Assembly: GCA_025210655.1 (NCBI GenBank)
Contig: JAOARG010000003.1
Span: forward strand, 61,749-125,748
Direction of reading: 5' to 3'
DNA from: Bacillota bacterium
GTDB taxonomy: Bacteria > Bacillota > Clostridia > Peptostreptococcales > Acidaminobacteraceae
DNA: 64,000 nucleotides
Under the pieces are notes generated by a model. That model saw only the letters and a program-made list of their open reading frames with translations. It was not told the DNA's origin and did not search any database. The first letter of the stretch is position 1. Each line of letters starts with the position of its first letter. Below are positions 26,211-36,093 of the stretch, piece after piece. The position numbers and the translations under genes are program-made.

Positions 26211-28079
26211 TTACTTCATTTCCTCCAACAATTCCATTTCTTCCATCTTCTCTAGTATTTCCATTTCTATCATTTCTTTTTTTTCTGATAGTTCTGCAAG
26301 ATAGGAATAGTTTGTAGGGTTATCGTTCATTTCTTTGTTTATTTGGTCTAGTTGATTTTCTAGTTCTGGTATTTCTTTTTCTAGCTGTTCTAATCTGAAT
26401 TTATCTTTGTAACTCATTTTATTGTTATTTTTTGCTTTTTCCTTAACAACTTCTTTCTTAACTGCTGCTGTTTCCGTTTTTTCTTCTTTTTTCTTTAGGA
26501 AATACTCAGTGTAATTACCTGTTTGCACGGTTACACTTCCATTACCTTCAAAGACCATTAGGGAATCTACTACTCTATCCATAAAATATCTGTCGTGGGT
26601 AACTATAAGTATTACTCCTTCATATCCATCAAGAAAATCCTCCAAAACATTTAGGGTCTCGATATCTAAATCATTGGTAGGTTCATCAAGTACTAAAATA
26701 TTAGGTGATTCTATTAATACTTTTAGTAAGTGTAATCTTTTTAACTCACCGCCTGATAAACTCTTTACAAGTTGTCTTTGTTTTTTTATTGGGAATAGGA
26801 ATTTCTCAAGAATTTGGGATGCGGTAATTGTTTTACCAGAAGCAAGCTCAATAAATTCTTTAATATTCTTGATGTAATCTATTATTGTTACTTCCTCATC
26901 CTCATGTTCGTGAATCTGTCCTAAGTATCCTATTTTAACAGTATCTCCAACTATTACATTTCCATTGTCAGGACTTAGTGTACCGGTTATCATGTTTAGG
27001 AGAGTTGTTTTACCTGAACCATTCTCTCCAAGTATTCCTATACGATCAACCTTCTTAAATGTATAGGAGAAGTCATCTACAATCCCTTTTTTATCGAAGG
27101 ATTTAGATATATTTTCAATCTCTATTATTTTCTTACCAAGTCTCTGGGGCTTTATATCTATTTCCACAGAACTTGAAGAATTTTTCTTTAAATTGTTTTT
27201 TACCTCTTCAAAGTTTTGAAGTCTGTATTTTTGCTTGGTTCCCCTTGCTTGAACTCCAGCCCTAACCCACTGAATCTCTTTTTTAAGAAAATTCATATCC
27301 TTTTGATATTTCACATCTATTCTACGATTTCTTTCCTCTTTTTGCTCAAGGTAATACTCATAATTACCATTATAGGTATATAATCCACCATCTGCAATCT
27401 CACAGATTTTATTACACACCCTATCAAGGAAATATCTATCATGGGTAATCATTACCATTGCTTTATTCCAGCTTTTTAAAAATTCTTCAAGCCATTCTAT
27501 TGTAAAATAATCTAAATGGTTAGTAGGTTCATCCAGTACCAGCAAATCTCCTGAATTAATCAACGCCTTAGCAAGTGCAACTCTTTTTCTTTGCCCACCT
27601 GAAAGATGACCTATAATATCATGATAATCATTAATTCCCATTTTACTTAAAACAGTTTTACATAATGATTCATATTGCCATGCACCAAGTCTTTCAATCT
27701 TTTCATTGAACTTTATAAGATTATTTACTAAATCATTATTATTAGGGTCTTTTTCTAATTCCTCTAAAATAAAGAAATACTCCTTAAGTGTCATACTTAG
27801 CTCATTCTCAGCACTGAAAATTTCCTCAAGTACATTGTTCTGATCTGAAAGATCATCTTTTTGAGAGAGATATGATATTTTCAAATCCCTCTTTTTTGTA
27901 ATATTCCCTTGATCAGCAATAACAGACCCTGAAATGATTTTAAGTAATGTCGATTTACCTGTACCATTTACACCAACTATACCAATTTTGTCATCTTCCT
28001 CAATATTTAGAGTCACATCATTTAATAAATCCTTGTCTCCGTATGACATTTTTATATTCTCTGCCAGTAATATATTCAT
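26211..28079 (-). CDS. ABC-F ATPase, Uup-like
   Basis: 622 residues with two tandem ABC domains and no membrane helices. First domain: GVNGTGKST, LSGGQRKR, LVLDEPTNHLD. Second: GENGSGKTT, LSGGELKR, LVLDEPTNDLD. A Lys/Glu-rich linker leads to a C-terminal coiled coil (about residues 545-622) as in Uup. ABC-F proteins bind the ribosomal E site and influence translation elongation; some protect from antibiotics. The coiled-coil tail fits Uup rather than a resistance-type ABC-F. It is 24 bp downstream of the M29 peptidase gene. Confidence 0.92.
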   Translation of the reverse strand: MNILLAENIKMSYGDKDLLNDVTLNIEEDDKIGIVGVNGTGKSTLLKIISGSVIADQGNITKKRDLKISYLSQKDDLSDQNNVLEEIFSAENELSMTLKEYFFILEELEKDPNNNDLVNNLIKFNEKIERLGAWQYESLCKTVLSKMGINDYHDIIGHLSGGQRKRVALAKALINSGDLLVLDEPTNHLDYFTIEWLEEFLKSWNKAMVMITHDRYFLDRVCNKICEIADGGLYTYNGNYEYYLEQKEERNRRIDVKYQKDMNFLKKEIQWVRAGVQARGTKQKYRLQNFEEVKNNLKKNSSSSVEIDIKPQRLGKKIIEIENISKSFDKKGIVDDFSYTFKKVDRIGILGENGSGKTTLLNMITGTLSPDNGNVIVGDTVKIGYLGQIHEHEDEEVTIIDYIKNIKEFIELASGKTITASQILEKFLFPIKKQRQLVKSLSGGELKRLHLLKVLIESPNILVLDEPTNDLDIETLNVLEDFLDGYEGVILIVTHDRYFMDRVVDSLMVFEGNGSVTVQTGNYTEYFLKKKEEKTETAAVKKEVVKEKAKNNNKMSYKDKFRLEQLEKEIPELENQLDQINKEMNDNPTNYSYLAELSEKKEMIEMEILEKMEEMELLEEMK

Positions 28080-28103
28080 AAGTCACTCCTATTATAAGTA
28101 GTA

Positions 28104-30122
28104 CTACAGATACTCATTAAGGGCTTCAGTACCTGCAAGATCAAATTTTCCATCCTTAATTACGTATATTTCCTCTTTATCCCTTGTTACAACTTTTATA
28201 TAGTCTAGTTCATCATAAGGAATTGTAATATCAATGTGTTTGTTTGTGTATGCTTTATTTATATCTTCTTTTCTTTTTATAGAAAGTTCATTATCCTTGG
28301 CGACAATTTCTTTTCCATCGGTAGGATTGTAAATTTTCACATCTTCAGCCCAAGAATAACATGTATCTCCAATTGCAAAATGTGGACCCATTTTTTCTAT
28401 TATCAATATAGGTAATTTCTCCATGATTCCATACTTTTTCGACATCATATATGCCATTGTATTTGTTCCAATAGCAAATTCACCCATTGGTAAATGCTTA
28501 TGTGGGAACATTAGATTTTCCTCAATATATTTTATATTCTCTTCATCTGATTCAAAGTTATCGCAACTATACTTAATTGTATATCCATCTTCAAAGTGAA
28601 TTTTTAAATTTTTATAATCATATCCATTCAGATATATACTTCCAACATTTAATATGCCACTAGTTCCCTTAAGTACTGGAGAAGTAAAAACCTCACCAAG
28701 TGGAACATTAACATCTGCAACACAGTTAAAGAAATTTGTTTCCTTTTCAGGATTTGAAAGTCTATTCATTGCTATTTTTAAATCAGTAGAATTACTATTT
28801 GAACCTTTAATTTCAACATAATCACCCTTATCAAGTGCATCAATTATCTTCCCTTGAATTTCTTCATACTCCTTATTATTTAGAGTATTTAGCTTAACCG
28901 TATCTTTATAAATATCCTCAAAATCACTTCCAATTTCAGGAGTAGGAAATGCTATTATAGAAAAATTTGATTCTTCTTCTGGTATTGAGTTCTCAATTTC
29001 TTGTCTTATATCCATCTTCATTTTCTTAAACAAATCATTATGAATATCATCAAATGTATATCTTTTCTCATTAGATATAGGAGAAAAAGGATCTTCACCA
29101 AATTTTTCTACAACTAATATACCTGAGTACTGAGATACAGACTCCTTGTATTCTTCAAGGGTTTTAGAAAATTCACCTATATAACTTTTTACATAGTCTT
29201 CATTTAAATACAATCTATTGTCAAAACTATGATCATAATCCATCTGCTCATTTACTTTTGTAGACTCAAAATCACAAACAAATCCTTCTAAATTATTTTC
29301 TTTCAACTCTTTTAAAAGTTCTTTAGTAAGTCTTTCTTGACCTAGTAAAGCAATTATTCTTACAAATTTTCTTTTACTGATATCCTTACCATCTCTCTTA
29401 AATCCATCAATATAACACTGAACCATGTATTTTGCCATATCTGATATTTCTTTTTCAGGGCATTTACTCATAAACTCAGACATTTTTATTTCAGTTTCAG
29501 TTATATAATAACCAAATTGCATTAGATAGTTTGGATTACTTAAATCCGACTTCATAATGATATCGTTAAAAAACTTGTTATAGCCATTATAAGTTTGGTC
29601 AATCGTCATAGAAACTCTTTCATTTAAGCTCCCATTATAATAGCTAGATATTTCATTTTCAACTACTGCAGAGAAATTTTCCTTATCCTTTAACTGATAT
29701 AAATTAAGTAATCTTTTTACATGGCTATCTATTAGAAAATACTTTTTCCTATATACAGCCTTTACTAAAGATACTGTAGTAAAAAATAATGATGACAATG
29801 CTCTTCCCAAATCATCCCCCACTTTAAGTGAAGAATATACTGGATTTAAGTATGATTTAGAATAATTATTCTTAGTCATCCATTTGTATATGTTATTATT
29901 ATCAGAAATCAATTCTTCAAGTGGATTATCAAAGTATTGACCTCCCATCTTTTTCTCAAGTAGGATAATCTCCAACATATATGAACTTAACTGCTTAAAA
30001 TACTCATCAACTTCACTTGACGGTGTTAATCTATTTATCTTCATAAGTTCTTCTATAAAATATTCTCTATTGTCATAATATGACTGATTTTTTATACTAT
30101 ATAATTCTGAATAAGTTTTCAT
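28104..30122 (-). CDS. M29-type aminopeptidase with a long N-terminal extension
   Basis: 672 residues against about 410 for ordinary M29 aminopeptidases. The C-terminal part (about 390-672) has M29 landmarks: LGEVFTSP (Glu 477), MGEFAIGTN (Glu 548), IEKMGPHFAIGD (His 581) and a nearby Tyr. The expected His-x-Asp ligand pair seems to read WAED (590s), so only the Asp is clear. M29 enzymes are cocatalytic-metal aminopeptidases. The first 390 residues are helical, soluble and unrecognised. RBS AAAGGAGG. It may act with the ABC-F encoded downstream only by co-transcription. Confidence 0.75.
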   Translation of the reverse strand: MKTYSELYSIKNQSYYDNREYFIEELMKINRLTPSSEVDEYFKQLSSYMLEIILLEKKMGGQYFDNPLEELISDNNNIYKWMTKNNYSKSYLNPVYSSLKVGDDLGRALSSLFFTTVSLVKAVYRKKYFLIDSHVKRLLNLYQLKDKENFSAVVENEISSYYNGSLNERVSMTIDQTYNGYNKFFNDIIMKSDLSNPNYLMQFGYYITETEIKMSEFMSKCPEKEISDMAKYMVQCYIDGFKRDGKDISKRKFVRIIALLGQERLTKELLKELKENNLEGFVCDFESTKVNEQMDYDHSFDNRLYLNEDYVKSYIGEFSKTLEEYKESVSQYSGILVVEKFGEDPFSPISNEKRYTFDDIHNDLFKKMKMDIRQEIENSIPEEESNFSIIAFPTPEIGSDFEDIYKDTVKLNTLNNKEYEEIQGKIIDALDKGDYVEIKGSNSNSTDLKIAMNRLSNPEKETNFFNCVADVNVPLGEVFTSPVLKGTSGILNVGSIYLNGYDYKNLKIHFEDGYTIKYSCDNFESDEENIKYIEENLMFPHKHLPMGEFAIGTNTMAYMMSKKYGIMEKLPILIIEKMGPHFAIGDTCYSWAEDVKIYNPTDGKEIVAKDNELSIKRKEDINKAYTNKHIDITIPYDELDYIKVVTRDKEEIYVIKDGKFDLAGTEALNEYL

Positions 30123-30182
30123 ATTATATTTCCTCCTTTAAAACTCTTATATTATATCATATGACCATTAAAGAAGAAAAAA

Positions 30183-30220
30183 AAATAGCTAAATCCAATT
30201 ATTATTGGATTTAGCTATTT
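30183..30220 (-). terminator. terminator after the flagellin-like gene
   Basis: A 17-bp perfect stem with a 4-nt loop, followed on the minus strand by a nine-U run. The stem starts at the stop codon of the flagellin-like gene. Confidence 0.9.
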
Positions 30221-30221
30221 A

Positions 30222-31007
30222 CTATCTTAACAAACTTAGTTCACTGCCCTCATTTTCCTGCTGTAATCTTTGAACATTGATTCTATACTGATTCAATAAA
30301 TTCTCCTTCCTTAGATTATTTATTGACTGTACAAAATCTTCATCAAGATTACTTCTGGCAGCTAATGTGTTTTCTCTGGCAATTTGGCTAGAATTAATAT
30401 TTGACCTTAGAGCGTTCGTTTGAGCACCTATAGATGCCCTAGAATCAGAAACCTGCTCAATTGCATTATCTATATCCTCAAGATTAAAATCACCTGTTAC
30501 ATCAAAATTATCAAGTCCAAGTGTTTCTAGGCTCGTATTTTCAATGTTCATAGTTCTACCTTGAGAAAAAGATGTCTGAATATTTCCATCGAATCCCTCA
30601 TCAAGAACTCTAATAGTGTTAAACTCTGTATTTCTAAGATTATCGCTGACTCCTTCAAGGATATCATCAATTTCTCCCTGAATAACACTTCTATCACTAT
30701 CTGTTAATATTCCACTTCTAGCACTTATAGCCAGTTCCCTTACCCTTTGTAAGCTATCTTGTACACTTTCTAGTGCCCCTTCTGCTGTATTCAGTAAATT
30801 GACCGCATTTTCAGCGTTTTCCTCACCTTGAGAAAGACCAACTTCCTGAGACTTCAACTTCTCGCTTATCGCCAAGTCTGATGTTCTCTTACCGGTAGGG
30901 CTAGGATTGACAATACCACGATAAATATCATTTATTTTCAACCTATCTACCCCCTTTTGAACATTATTTATATCAATTCTATTCTTATTAAACGAATAGA
31001 AAGACAT
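30222..31007 (-). CDS. flagellin-like protein with divergent N-terminus
   Basis: 261 residues. The middle of the N-terminal flagellin domain is recognisable (SDLAISEKLKSQ, LLNTAEGALESVQDSLQRVRELAISA, IQGEIDDIL..NTEFNT). So is the C-terminal domain (SRASIGAQTNALRSNINSS). The extreme N-terminus is not a normal flagellin: about 40 residues (MSFYSFNKNRIDINN...) replace the usual MxINxN..A..RQL segment. The C-terminus ends ELSLLR in place of the usual VLxLLR. There is no hypervariable insert. It stands alone, away from other flagellar genes. It may be a minor filament subunit or a cap/junction-like variant. Confidence 0.8.
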   Translation of the reverse strand: MSFYSFNKNRIDINNVQKGVDRLKINDIYRGIVNPSPTGKRTSDLAISEKLKSQEVGLSQGEENAENAVNLLNTAEGALESVQDSLQRVRELAISARSGILTDSDRSVIQGEIDDILEGVSDNLRNTEFNTIRVLDEGFDGNIQTSFSQGRTMNIENTSLETLGLDNFDVTGDFNLEDIDNAIEQVSDSRASIGAQTNALRSNINSSQIARENTLAARSNLDEDFVQSINNLRKENLLNQYRINVQRLQQENEGSELSLLR

Positions 31008-31061
31008 ACCATCCTATTTATTTATACCCAGATAACTCTTATTATAAACCTTAATTTGTGT

Positions 31062-31913
31062 CTATTTCAAAATTGCAAAAGATAGCTCCCTCAAAGTCTT
31101 ACATGCAACTGCTGTAGACAAGCCACTATTATCATAGTGAGGAGATAATTCCACCATATCTGCACCTACTATATTTAATTCAGAAACAGAAATAAGGGCT
31201 TTTAATAGTTCATTATAACTTACACCACCAGGTTCGGGCGTACCAGTTCCTGGAAAAACAGAGGGATCAAGTACATCTAAATCTATTGTAAGATATACAG
31301 GACAGTCTCCAATCTCATCTTTTATCTTTTTAACACCCTCAAGTGAAAAAGGATTGAAATTTGTATTACTTTTCGACCACTGAAATTCTGCCCTTTCTCC
31401 TGATCTTATTCCAAACTGATAGATATTTTTCGGATAAATAAAATCTGAAATTCTTCTTATTACTGTAGCATGGGAAAGTTCATTCCCCATGTAATCATCT
31501 CTTACATCTGCATGGGCATCAAAATGAATTATTTTAAGGTCTTTATGCTTCTTGAATACACTTTTCACAACAGGTAAAGTTACTAGATGTTCCCCACCTA
31601 TCATCAGTGGTATTTTCTTATGACTCATAAGAGAATCTGTGTATTCTTCTATTATTTCAAGTACTTTTTCAACTCTACCTAGTGGGAAGAACAAATCCCC
31701 CGAATCATGAATTTTATAATCTTCAAGATCCATATCGAAATACGGACTATACATTTCAATTCCTTCCGATTCTGCCCTTACATGTTGTGGACCAAATCTC
31801 GTTCCTGGTCTGTAAGATGTTGTTCCATCAAATGGGATTCCGAAAACTACTATTTTAGACTCCTCATAAGTTGAATCCATTCCCATAAACTGTGTTCCTT
31901 TTTGAATATTCAT
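31062..31913 (-). CDS. speB: agmatinase (ureohydrolase)
   Basis: 283 residues. Binuclear Mn2+ site motifs: GGEHLVT, HFDAHADVRD and TIDLDVLDPS, then GTGTPEPGG. It hydrolyses agmatine to putrescine and urea. It is the last gene of speD-speA-speE-speB, directly after the spermidine synthase gene (2-bp gap). Arginase is a formal alternative, but the operon favours agmatine. Confidence 0.94.
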   Translation of the reverse strand: MNIQKGTQFMGMDSTYEESKIVVFGIPFDGTTSYRPGTRFGPQHVRAESEGIEMYSPYFDMDLEDYKIHDSGDLFFPLGRVEKVLEIIEEYTDSLMSHKKIPLMIGGEHLVTLPVVKSVFKKHKDLKIIHFDAHADVRDDYMGNELSHATVIRRISDFIYPKNIYQFGIRSGERAEFQWSKSNTNFNPFSLEGVKKIKDEIGDCPVYLTIDLDVLDPSVFPGTGTPEPGGVSYNELLKALISVSELNIVGADMVELSPHYDNSGLSTAVACKTLRELSFAILK

Positions 31914-31915
31914 AT

Positions 31916-32764
31916 CTATACCTCTTCAAGCATATCTCTAACAAATGAAGGTAGAGCAAAAGATCCCTTGTGAATTTCAGTATTATAGTATTTTGTCTTT
32001 AATCCAAGCTTATTCCACTCATCTAACTTAGCATCCTTAAGAGGGTCATATTTTTTCGAAGCAAAACCAAACAACCAATGTCCCGAAGGATAAGTTGGCA
32101 TATGGAATTGATATACCTTAGAAACATTGAAAAGTTTTTTTATTTTTGAATGGGCTCTCTTCATTTCCCTAGCATCTCTTTCATAGTATGGACTTTCATG
32201 TTGATTAACTAATATCCCGTCTTCAGTCAAAGCCCTATAACAGTTATCATAAAATGCTTTTGAAAACAGTCCTTCCCCCGGTCCAATCGGATCTGTAGAA
32301 TCAACGATTATCAAGTCGTATGCAGACTCAAGTCCATCAACAAATGCAACCCCATCTTCAAAGTATAAACTAACCCTTGGATCATTTAGCTTTGATGCTG
32401 TAATAGGAAGATATTCTTCTGAAAGTCTAACCACTTTTTCATCAATTTCAACCATATCTATCTTTTCGACATTAGGATATCTAGTTAGTTCCCTAACAGT
32501 ACCCCCATCACCACCGCCGATAACAAGTACATTTTTTATATCAGGATTTGTTGCCATAGGTACATGAACAATCATATCATGGTATACAAACTCGTCTTTC
32601 TCATTAACCATCATAAGTCCATCAAGAGTAAAAAATTTTCCAAACTCCTGGGAGTCAAAAAAATCTATTTTCTGAAACTCACTCTCACCGTGATATAGAT
32701 GCTCTTTAACCTTTATAGAAAATCTCACATTATCTGTATGTTCTTCTGTGTACCATAATTCCAT
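31916..32764 (-). CDS. speE: spermidine synthase
   Basis: 282 residues. Aminopropyltransferase motifs: VLVIGGGDGGTVRELTRYP, the acidic VEIDEKV, and LIIVDSTDPIGPGEGLFS. It transfers aminopropyl from decarboxylated SAM to putrescine. Upstream neighbours make both substrates (SpeD; arginine decarboxylase plus agmatinase). Start ATG follows AAGGAGG and overlaps the stop region of the decarboxylase gene. Confidence 0.95.
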   Translation of the reverse strand: MELWYTEEHTDNVRFSIKVKEHLYHGESEFQKIDFFDSQEFGKFFTLDGLMMVNEKDEFVYHDMIVHVPMATNPDIKNVLVIGGGDGGTVRELTRYPNVEKIDMVEIDEKVVRLSEEYLPITASKLNDPRVSLYFEDGVAFVDGLESAYDLIIVDSTDPIGPGEGLFSKAFYDNCYRALTEDGILVNQHESPYYERDAREMKRAHSKIKKLFNVSKVYQFHMPTYPSGHWLFGFASKKYDPLKDAKLDEWNKLGLKTKYYNTEIHKGSFALPSFVRDMLEEV

Positions 32765-34245
32765 TATTTTACCTCCTTAAGACAATTAATATACTGGGCA
32801 TTACCATCTTCAAGTCCTGAAAGTAATCCATTTTCTTTTTTTAGAAGTTCAATATACTTAATCATTTCCTCACTTATTCTTTCCCCTGGAGCTAGAATAG
32901 GTATCCCAGGTGGATATATCATCACAAACTCTCCACTAATTCGCCCTTTCGCACTAATAATATCTACTTTTTCCTTTTCAGTATAAAATGCATCCCTAGG
33001 ACTTTTAACCACATTAGTAGAATTAAACTGATGAAAATCTAAATTAAGTTTTTCTTTCCTATAATTATTGCTTATAGCATATAAGGCAGATACAAGTTGG
33101 TTTATCTCCTTATCGGAGTCCCCAATACTGATAATTGCCAGTATATTATGGGTATCTCCCATTTCTATTTGAATATTATAATCATCCCTTAAAATGTCGT
33201 AAACATTTATTCCTGTTAGACCTATACCAGTCACATTTACACCTAATTTTAATGGATCAAATCCGTAACAGGCCTTCTTATCAAAATCTTCAATACCATA
33301 GGCATGAAGACCTTCTATTTTATTAATTTTTTCCCTTGCATTTCTTACTAATCCAATGATTTTTTCGTATCTGTTCTTTCCTTCAGTAACCAAAAACTTT
33401 CTAGTAAGATCAAGACTAGTCATTAACAGGTATGATGCACTTGTTGTTTGAGTAAGATTAAGGACTGTCTTCACACGATCCCTTTTTATAATCCCCTCAT
33501 TAAGCAAAAGTACAGAACTTTGTGTAAGGGATCCTCCAGTTTTATGAATGCTTGAAGAAACCATATCTGCACCATATTTGATTGATGAATCTGGAAATTC
33601 TTCATGGAATGGAAAATGGGCTCCATGGGCTTCATCAACTATTACAGCCATCCCATTATCATGGGCATACTCTATTATATCTTCAATTTCCGACACAACC
33701 CCGTAATAGGTTGGATTGATAATAAATATAGCCTTGGCATTGGGTGCTTCTTTGATAGCATCTTTTACATTCTCTAAGGATATACCAGACACCATACCAT
33801 ACTTATCTTCAATATGAGGATAAATATAATGGGGCCTTGCTCCACTTAATATCAAAGCATTTATTGCTGACTTATGAACATTTCTTGGCATTATAATGGT
33901 GTCTCCATCTCCAACTACACTCATTACCATAGCTTGAACAGCCTGTGAAGTTCCATTTACTATAAAAAAGGCCTCATCTGCACCATATGCGTCTGCCATC
34001 AAATCCTCAGCTTCCTTGATTACTCCTGTAGGATTGCAAATGAAGTCTAAAGGTTTCATGGAATTAACATCCGCCTTCATAGTCATTTCTCCTACAAAAT
34101 TTTTTAATAGACCATTTCCCCTACCTCTTTTATGCCCTGGAACATCAAAGGGTATTACCCTAGAATCAATATGTTCCATCAATGCACTATATAGAGGGGT
34201 TTTGGCATGATCTAATTTATTATTACTACTCATAGTTTTTACCAT
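32764..34245 (-). CDS. speA: Orn/Lys/Arg decarboxylase, probably arginine decarboxylase
   Basis: 493 residues, the small aspartate-aminotransferase-fold type. N-terminal [13 protein letters not shown], central [14 protein letters not shown] and [13 protein letters not shown], and the PLP-lysine motif [14 protein letters not shown]. Agmatinase in the same operon points to arginine as substrate; lysine remains possible. The ATG at 34245 has GGAAG upstream; a second in-frame ATG at 34233 overlaps the speD stop as ATGAGTAG. Either implies translational coupling. Confidence 0.9.
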   Translation of the reverse strand: MVKTMSSNNKLDHAKTPLYSALMEHIDSRVIPFDVPGHKRGRGNGLLKNFVGEMTMKADVNSMKPLDFICNPTGVIKEAEDLMADAYGADEAFFIVNGTSQAVQAMVMSVVGDGDTIIMPRNVHKSAINALILSGARPHYIYPHIEDKYGMVSGISLENVKDAIKEAPNAKAIFIINPTYYGVVSEIEDIIEYAHDNGMAVIVDEAHGAHFPFHEEFPDSSIKYGADMVSSSIHKTGGSLTQSSVLLLNEGIIKRDRVKTVLNLTQTTSASYLLMTSLDLTRKFLVTEGKNRYEKIIGLVRNAREKINKIEGLHAYGIEDFDKKACYGFDPLKLGVNVTGIGLTGINVYDILRDDYNIQIEMGDTHNILAIISIGDSDKEINQLVSALYAISNNYRKEKLNLDFHQFNSTNVVKSPRDAFYTEKEKVDIISAKGRISGEFVMIYPPGIPILAPGERISEEMIKYIELLKKENGLLSGLEDGNAQYINCLKEVK

Positions 34246-35023
34246 AGTAGATTTCTTCCATTTCAGTTCTCAATTTTCCTCTTATATCTTTTCTTTCTTC
34301 TTCAGATAAATCATCTGAAGTAATTGAAAATAAGTAATTATCTAATTCGAACTGTTTTAACAACATTTTAGTATGAAAAATCTTTTCCTGATATACATTA
34401 ATATCAATTGCAGAATAATCTTCTAATATACTATCATCAATATAATTTTGAATTGATGTTATTTTATGATCAATGTAATGCTTATGACCATCTACATCCC
34501 TAGTAAATCCCCTTACCCTATAATCTAAGTTCAGGATATCAGAATCAAAAGACTTAATTAAATAATTAAGAGCTTTAAGAGGAGAAATTTCTCCACATGT
34601 TGAAACATCAATATCAACCCTAAAAGTCGATATTCCGTCCATTGGGTGACTTTCAGGATAAGTATGGACAGTAATATGACTCTTATCTAAATGTCCTACT
34701 ACCGAATCCCTATAATCAATAAGACCCTTATTGCAAGAATCATCTATTTCATCGTCAGAAAGAGGCGCTTCCGATATAAGAATCGTTACACTTGCTCCCT
34801 GAGGATCATAATCCTGCTTTGCAATATTAAGGATACATGCCCCTATCATATTTGTTACATCACTTAAAATATTTGTAAGTCTTTTTGCATTGTACTGCTC
34901 ATCTATATACTCAATATACTTTTTTTGATCTTCCTTTGTCTTAGTATAACAGATGTCATAGATATTAAAGCTTAGTGTCTTTGTCAAGTTATTAAAACCA
35001 TATAATTTTAACTTATTTTCCAA
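34226..35023 (-). CDS. speD: S-adenosylmethionine decarboxylase proenzyme (E. coli-like class)
   Basis: 265 residues, the long bacterial SpeD form. Self-cleavage site [13 protein letters not shown], with the new pyruvoyl residue from Ser at about 115. [20 protein letters not shown] follows. It supplies decarboxylated SAM for SpeE. The start codon is TTG with AAGGGAGA eight bases upstream, as no suitable ATG is present. First gene of the polyamine operon. Confidence 0.93.
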   Translation of the reverse strand: MENKLKLYGFNNLTKTLSFNIYDICYTKTKEDQKKYIEYIDEQYNAKRLTNILSDVTNMIGACILNIAKQDYDPQGASVTILISEAPLSDDEIDDSCNKGLIDYRDSVVGHLDKSHITVHTYPESHPMDGISTFRVDIDVSTCGEISPLKALNYLIKSFDSDILNLDYRVRGFTRDVDGHKHYIDHKITSIQNYIDDSILEDYSAIDINVYQEKIFHTKMLLKQFELDNYLFSITSDDLSEEERKDIRGKLRTEMEEIYYGKNYE

Positions 35024-35093
35024 CTCACAGTCTCCCTTCGAAATAAAATATAATCAGATATAATTATAAGGCTTTTGATAAGTAAGTCAAGAA

Positions 35094-35999
35094 TTATTTA
35101 TACAATTCTTGACCCTTCAAAACCTTTCTATCACTTAAGTACATACTTGTGGACAGTACAAGGACTGATAGAAGAATCAATAAACATCCAAGCAACTTAA
35201 GTGGCAATAATGATTCACCAAAGAAAATAACACCTGCAAAAACACCTGTGAGTGGCTCAAACATGCTAAATAGTGATGCCTCTGAAGGACTAATATATCT
35301 CATAGACAAGGAGAATAAAAACACGGTGAAAATATTGCAAAATATACTTAGGGCTATCAACCATACAAATTGGTTTAGGTTAATGCTTAAATTTAGTTTA
35401 CCTGTTACTCCACCGGAAATTATCATCCCAAAAGCCGAAAATAAAGATACATAAAATGTCAATAAAAGGGGGTCAATATTCTTTGTCTTCTCTCCAATAA
35501 GTATTATATATAATGAATATGTAACACCTGATAAAAGAGCTATGAAAATACCTATTACAGATATATTTACCCCTCCCCTAATTCCCACTATAGCCATACC
35601 TAAGATAGATAATCCCATTGAAACATAGTGATACCAAAATATAGGTTTCTTATAAATCAGAACCATTCCCAATGTTACTAGAACAGGATATGTAAAATGA
35701 ATAACAGTAGCAAGTCCACTTTCTATAAAATTGTATGAATAATAAAGTAAAAAACTTGTTGGTAACATACCTAATATGGAACTAATCATAAGGATTTTTG
35801 CACTATCTTTATTAATCGATAATCCCCTTCTACCCTTTAATACAATAATAATTCCACCTAATATTACTGTTGATAGAAAGAATCTATAAAATACCACTGA
35901 GGATGAATTAACACCACTAGAATTAAGGTTTTTAACAAAAATAGGCATAACACCATATAGCACTGCTGAAAGTACTGCGAAACCCGAGCCTCTTAACAA
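35094..35999 (-). CDS. EamA-family (DMT) permease
   Basis: 301 residues with ten membrane helices in two EamA repeats. FAVLSAVLYGVMPIFVKNL opens the first and IALLSGVTYSLYIILIG the second, while SPSEASLFSMFEPLTGVFAGVIFFGE is the conserved end. DMT permeases export or exchange amino acids and other metabolites; the substrate here is unknown. Start is TTG, eight bases after GGAGG. The stop codon lies in the loop of a 10-bp stem (GTCAAGAATT, about 35085-35112) that may end transcription. Confidence 0.9.
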   Translation of the reverse strand: MLRGSGFAVLSAVLYGVMPIFVKNLNSSGVNSSSVVFYRFFLSTVILGGIIIVLKGRRGLSINKDSAKILMISSILGMLPTSFLLYYSYNFIESGLATVIHFTYPVLVTLGMVLIYKKPIFWYHYVSMGLSILGMAIVGIRGGVNISVIGIFIALLSGVTYSLYIILIGEKTKNIDPLLLTFYVSLFSAFGMIISGGVTGKLNLSINLNQFVWLIALSIFCNIFTVFLFSLSMRYISPSEASLFSMFEPLTGVFAGVIFFGESLLPLKLLGCLLILLSVLVLSTSMYLSDRKVLKGQELYK

Positions 36000-36093
36000 G
36001 TCAACTTCCTCCTTACTTTTTCTTATAGCTTATATTATCACTTTTAGGGTATAAATACTACTAAGTGAATGTTAAAGTGTTGGGAGGGATAAT

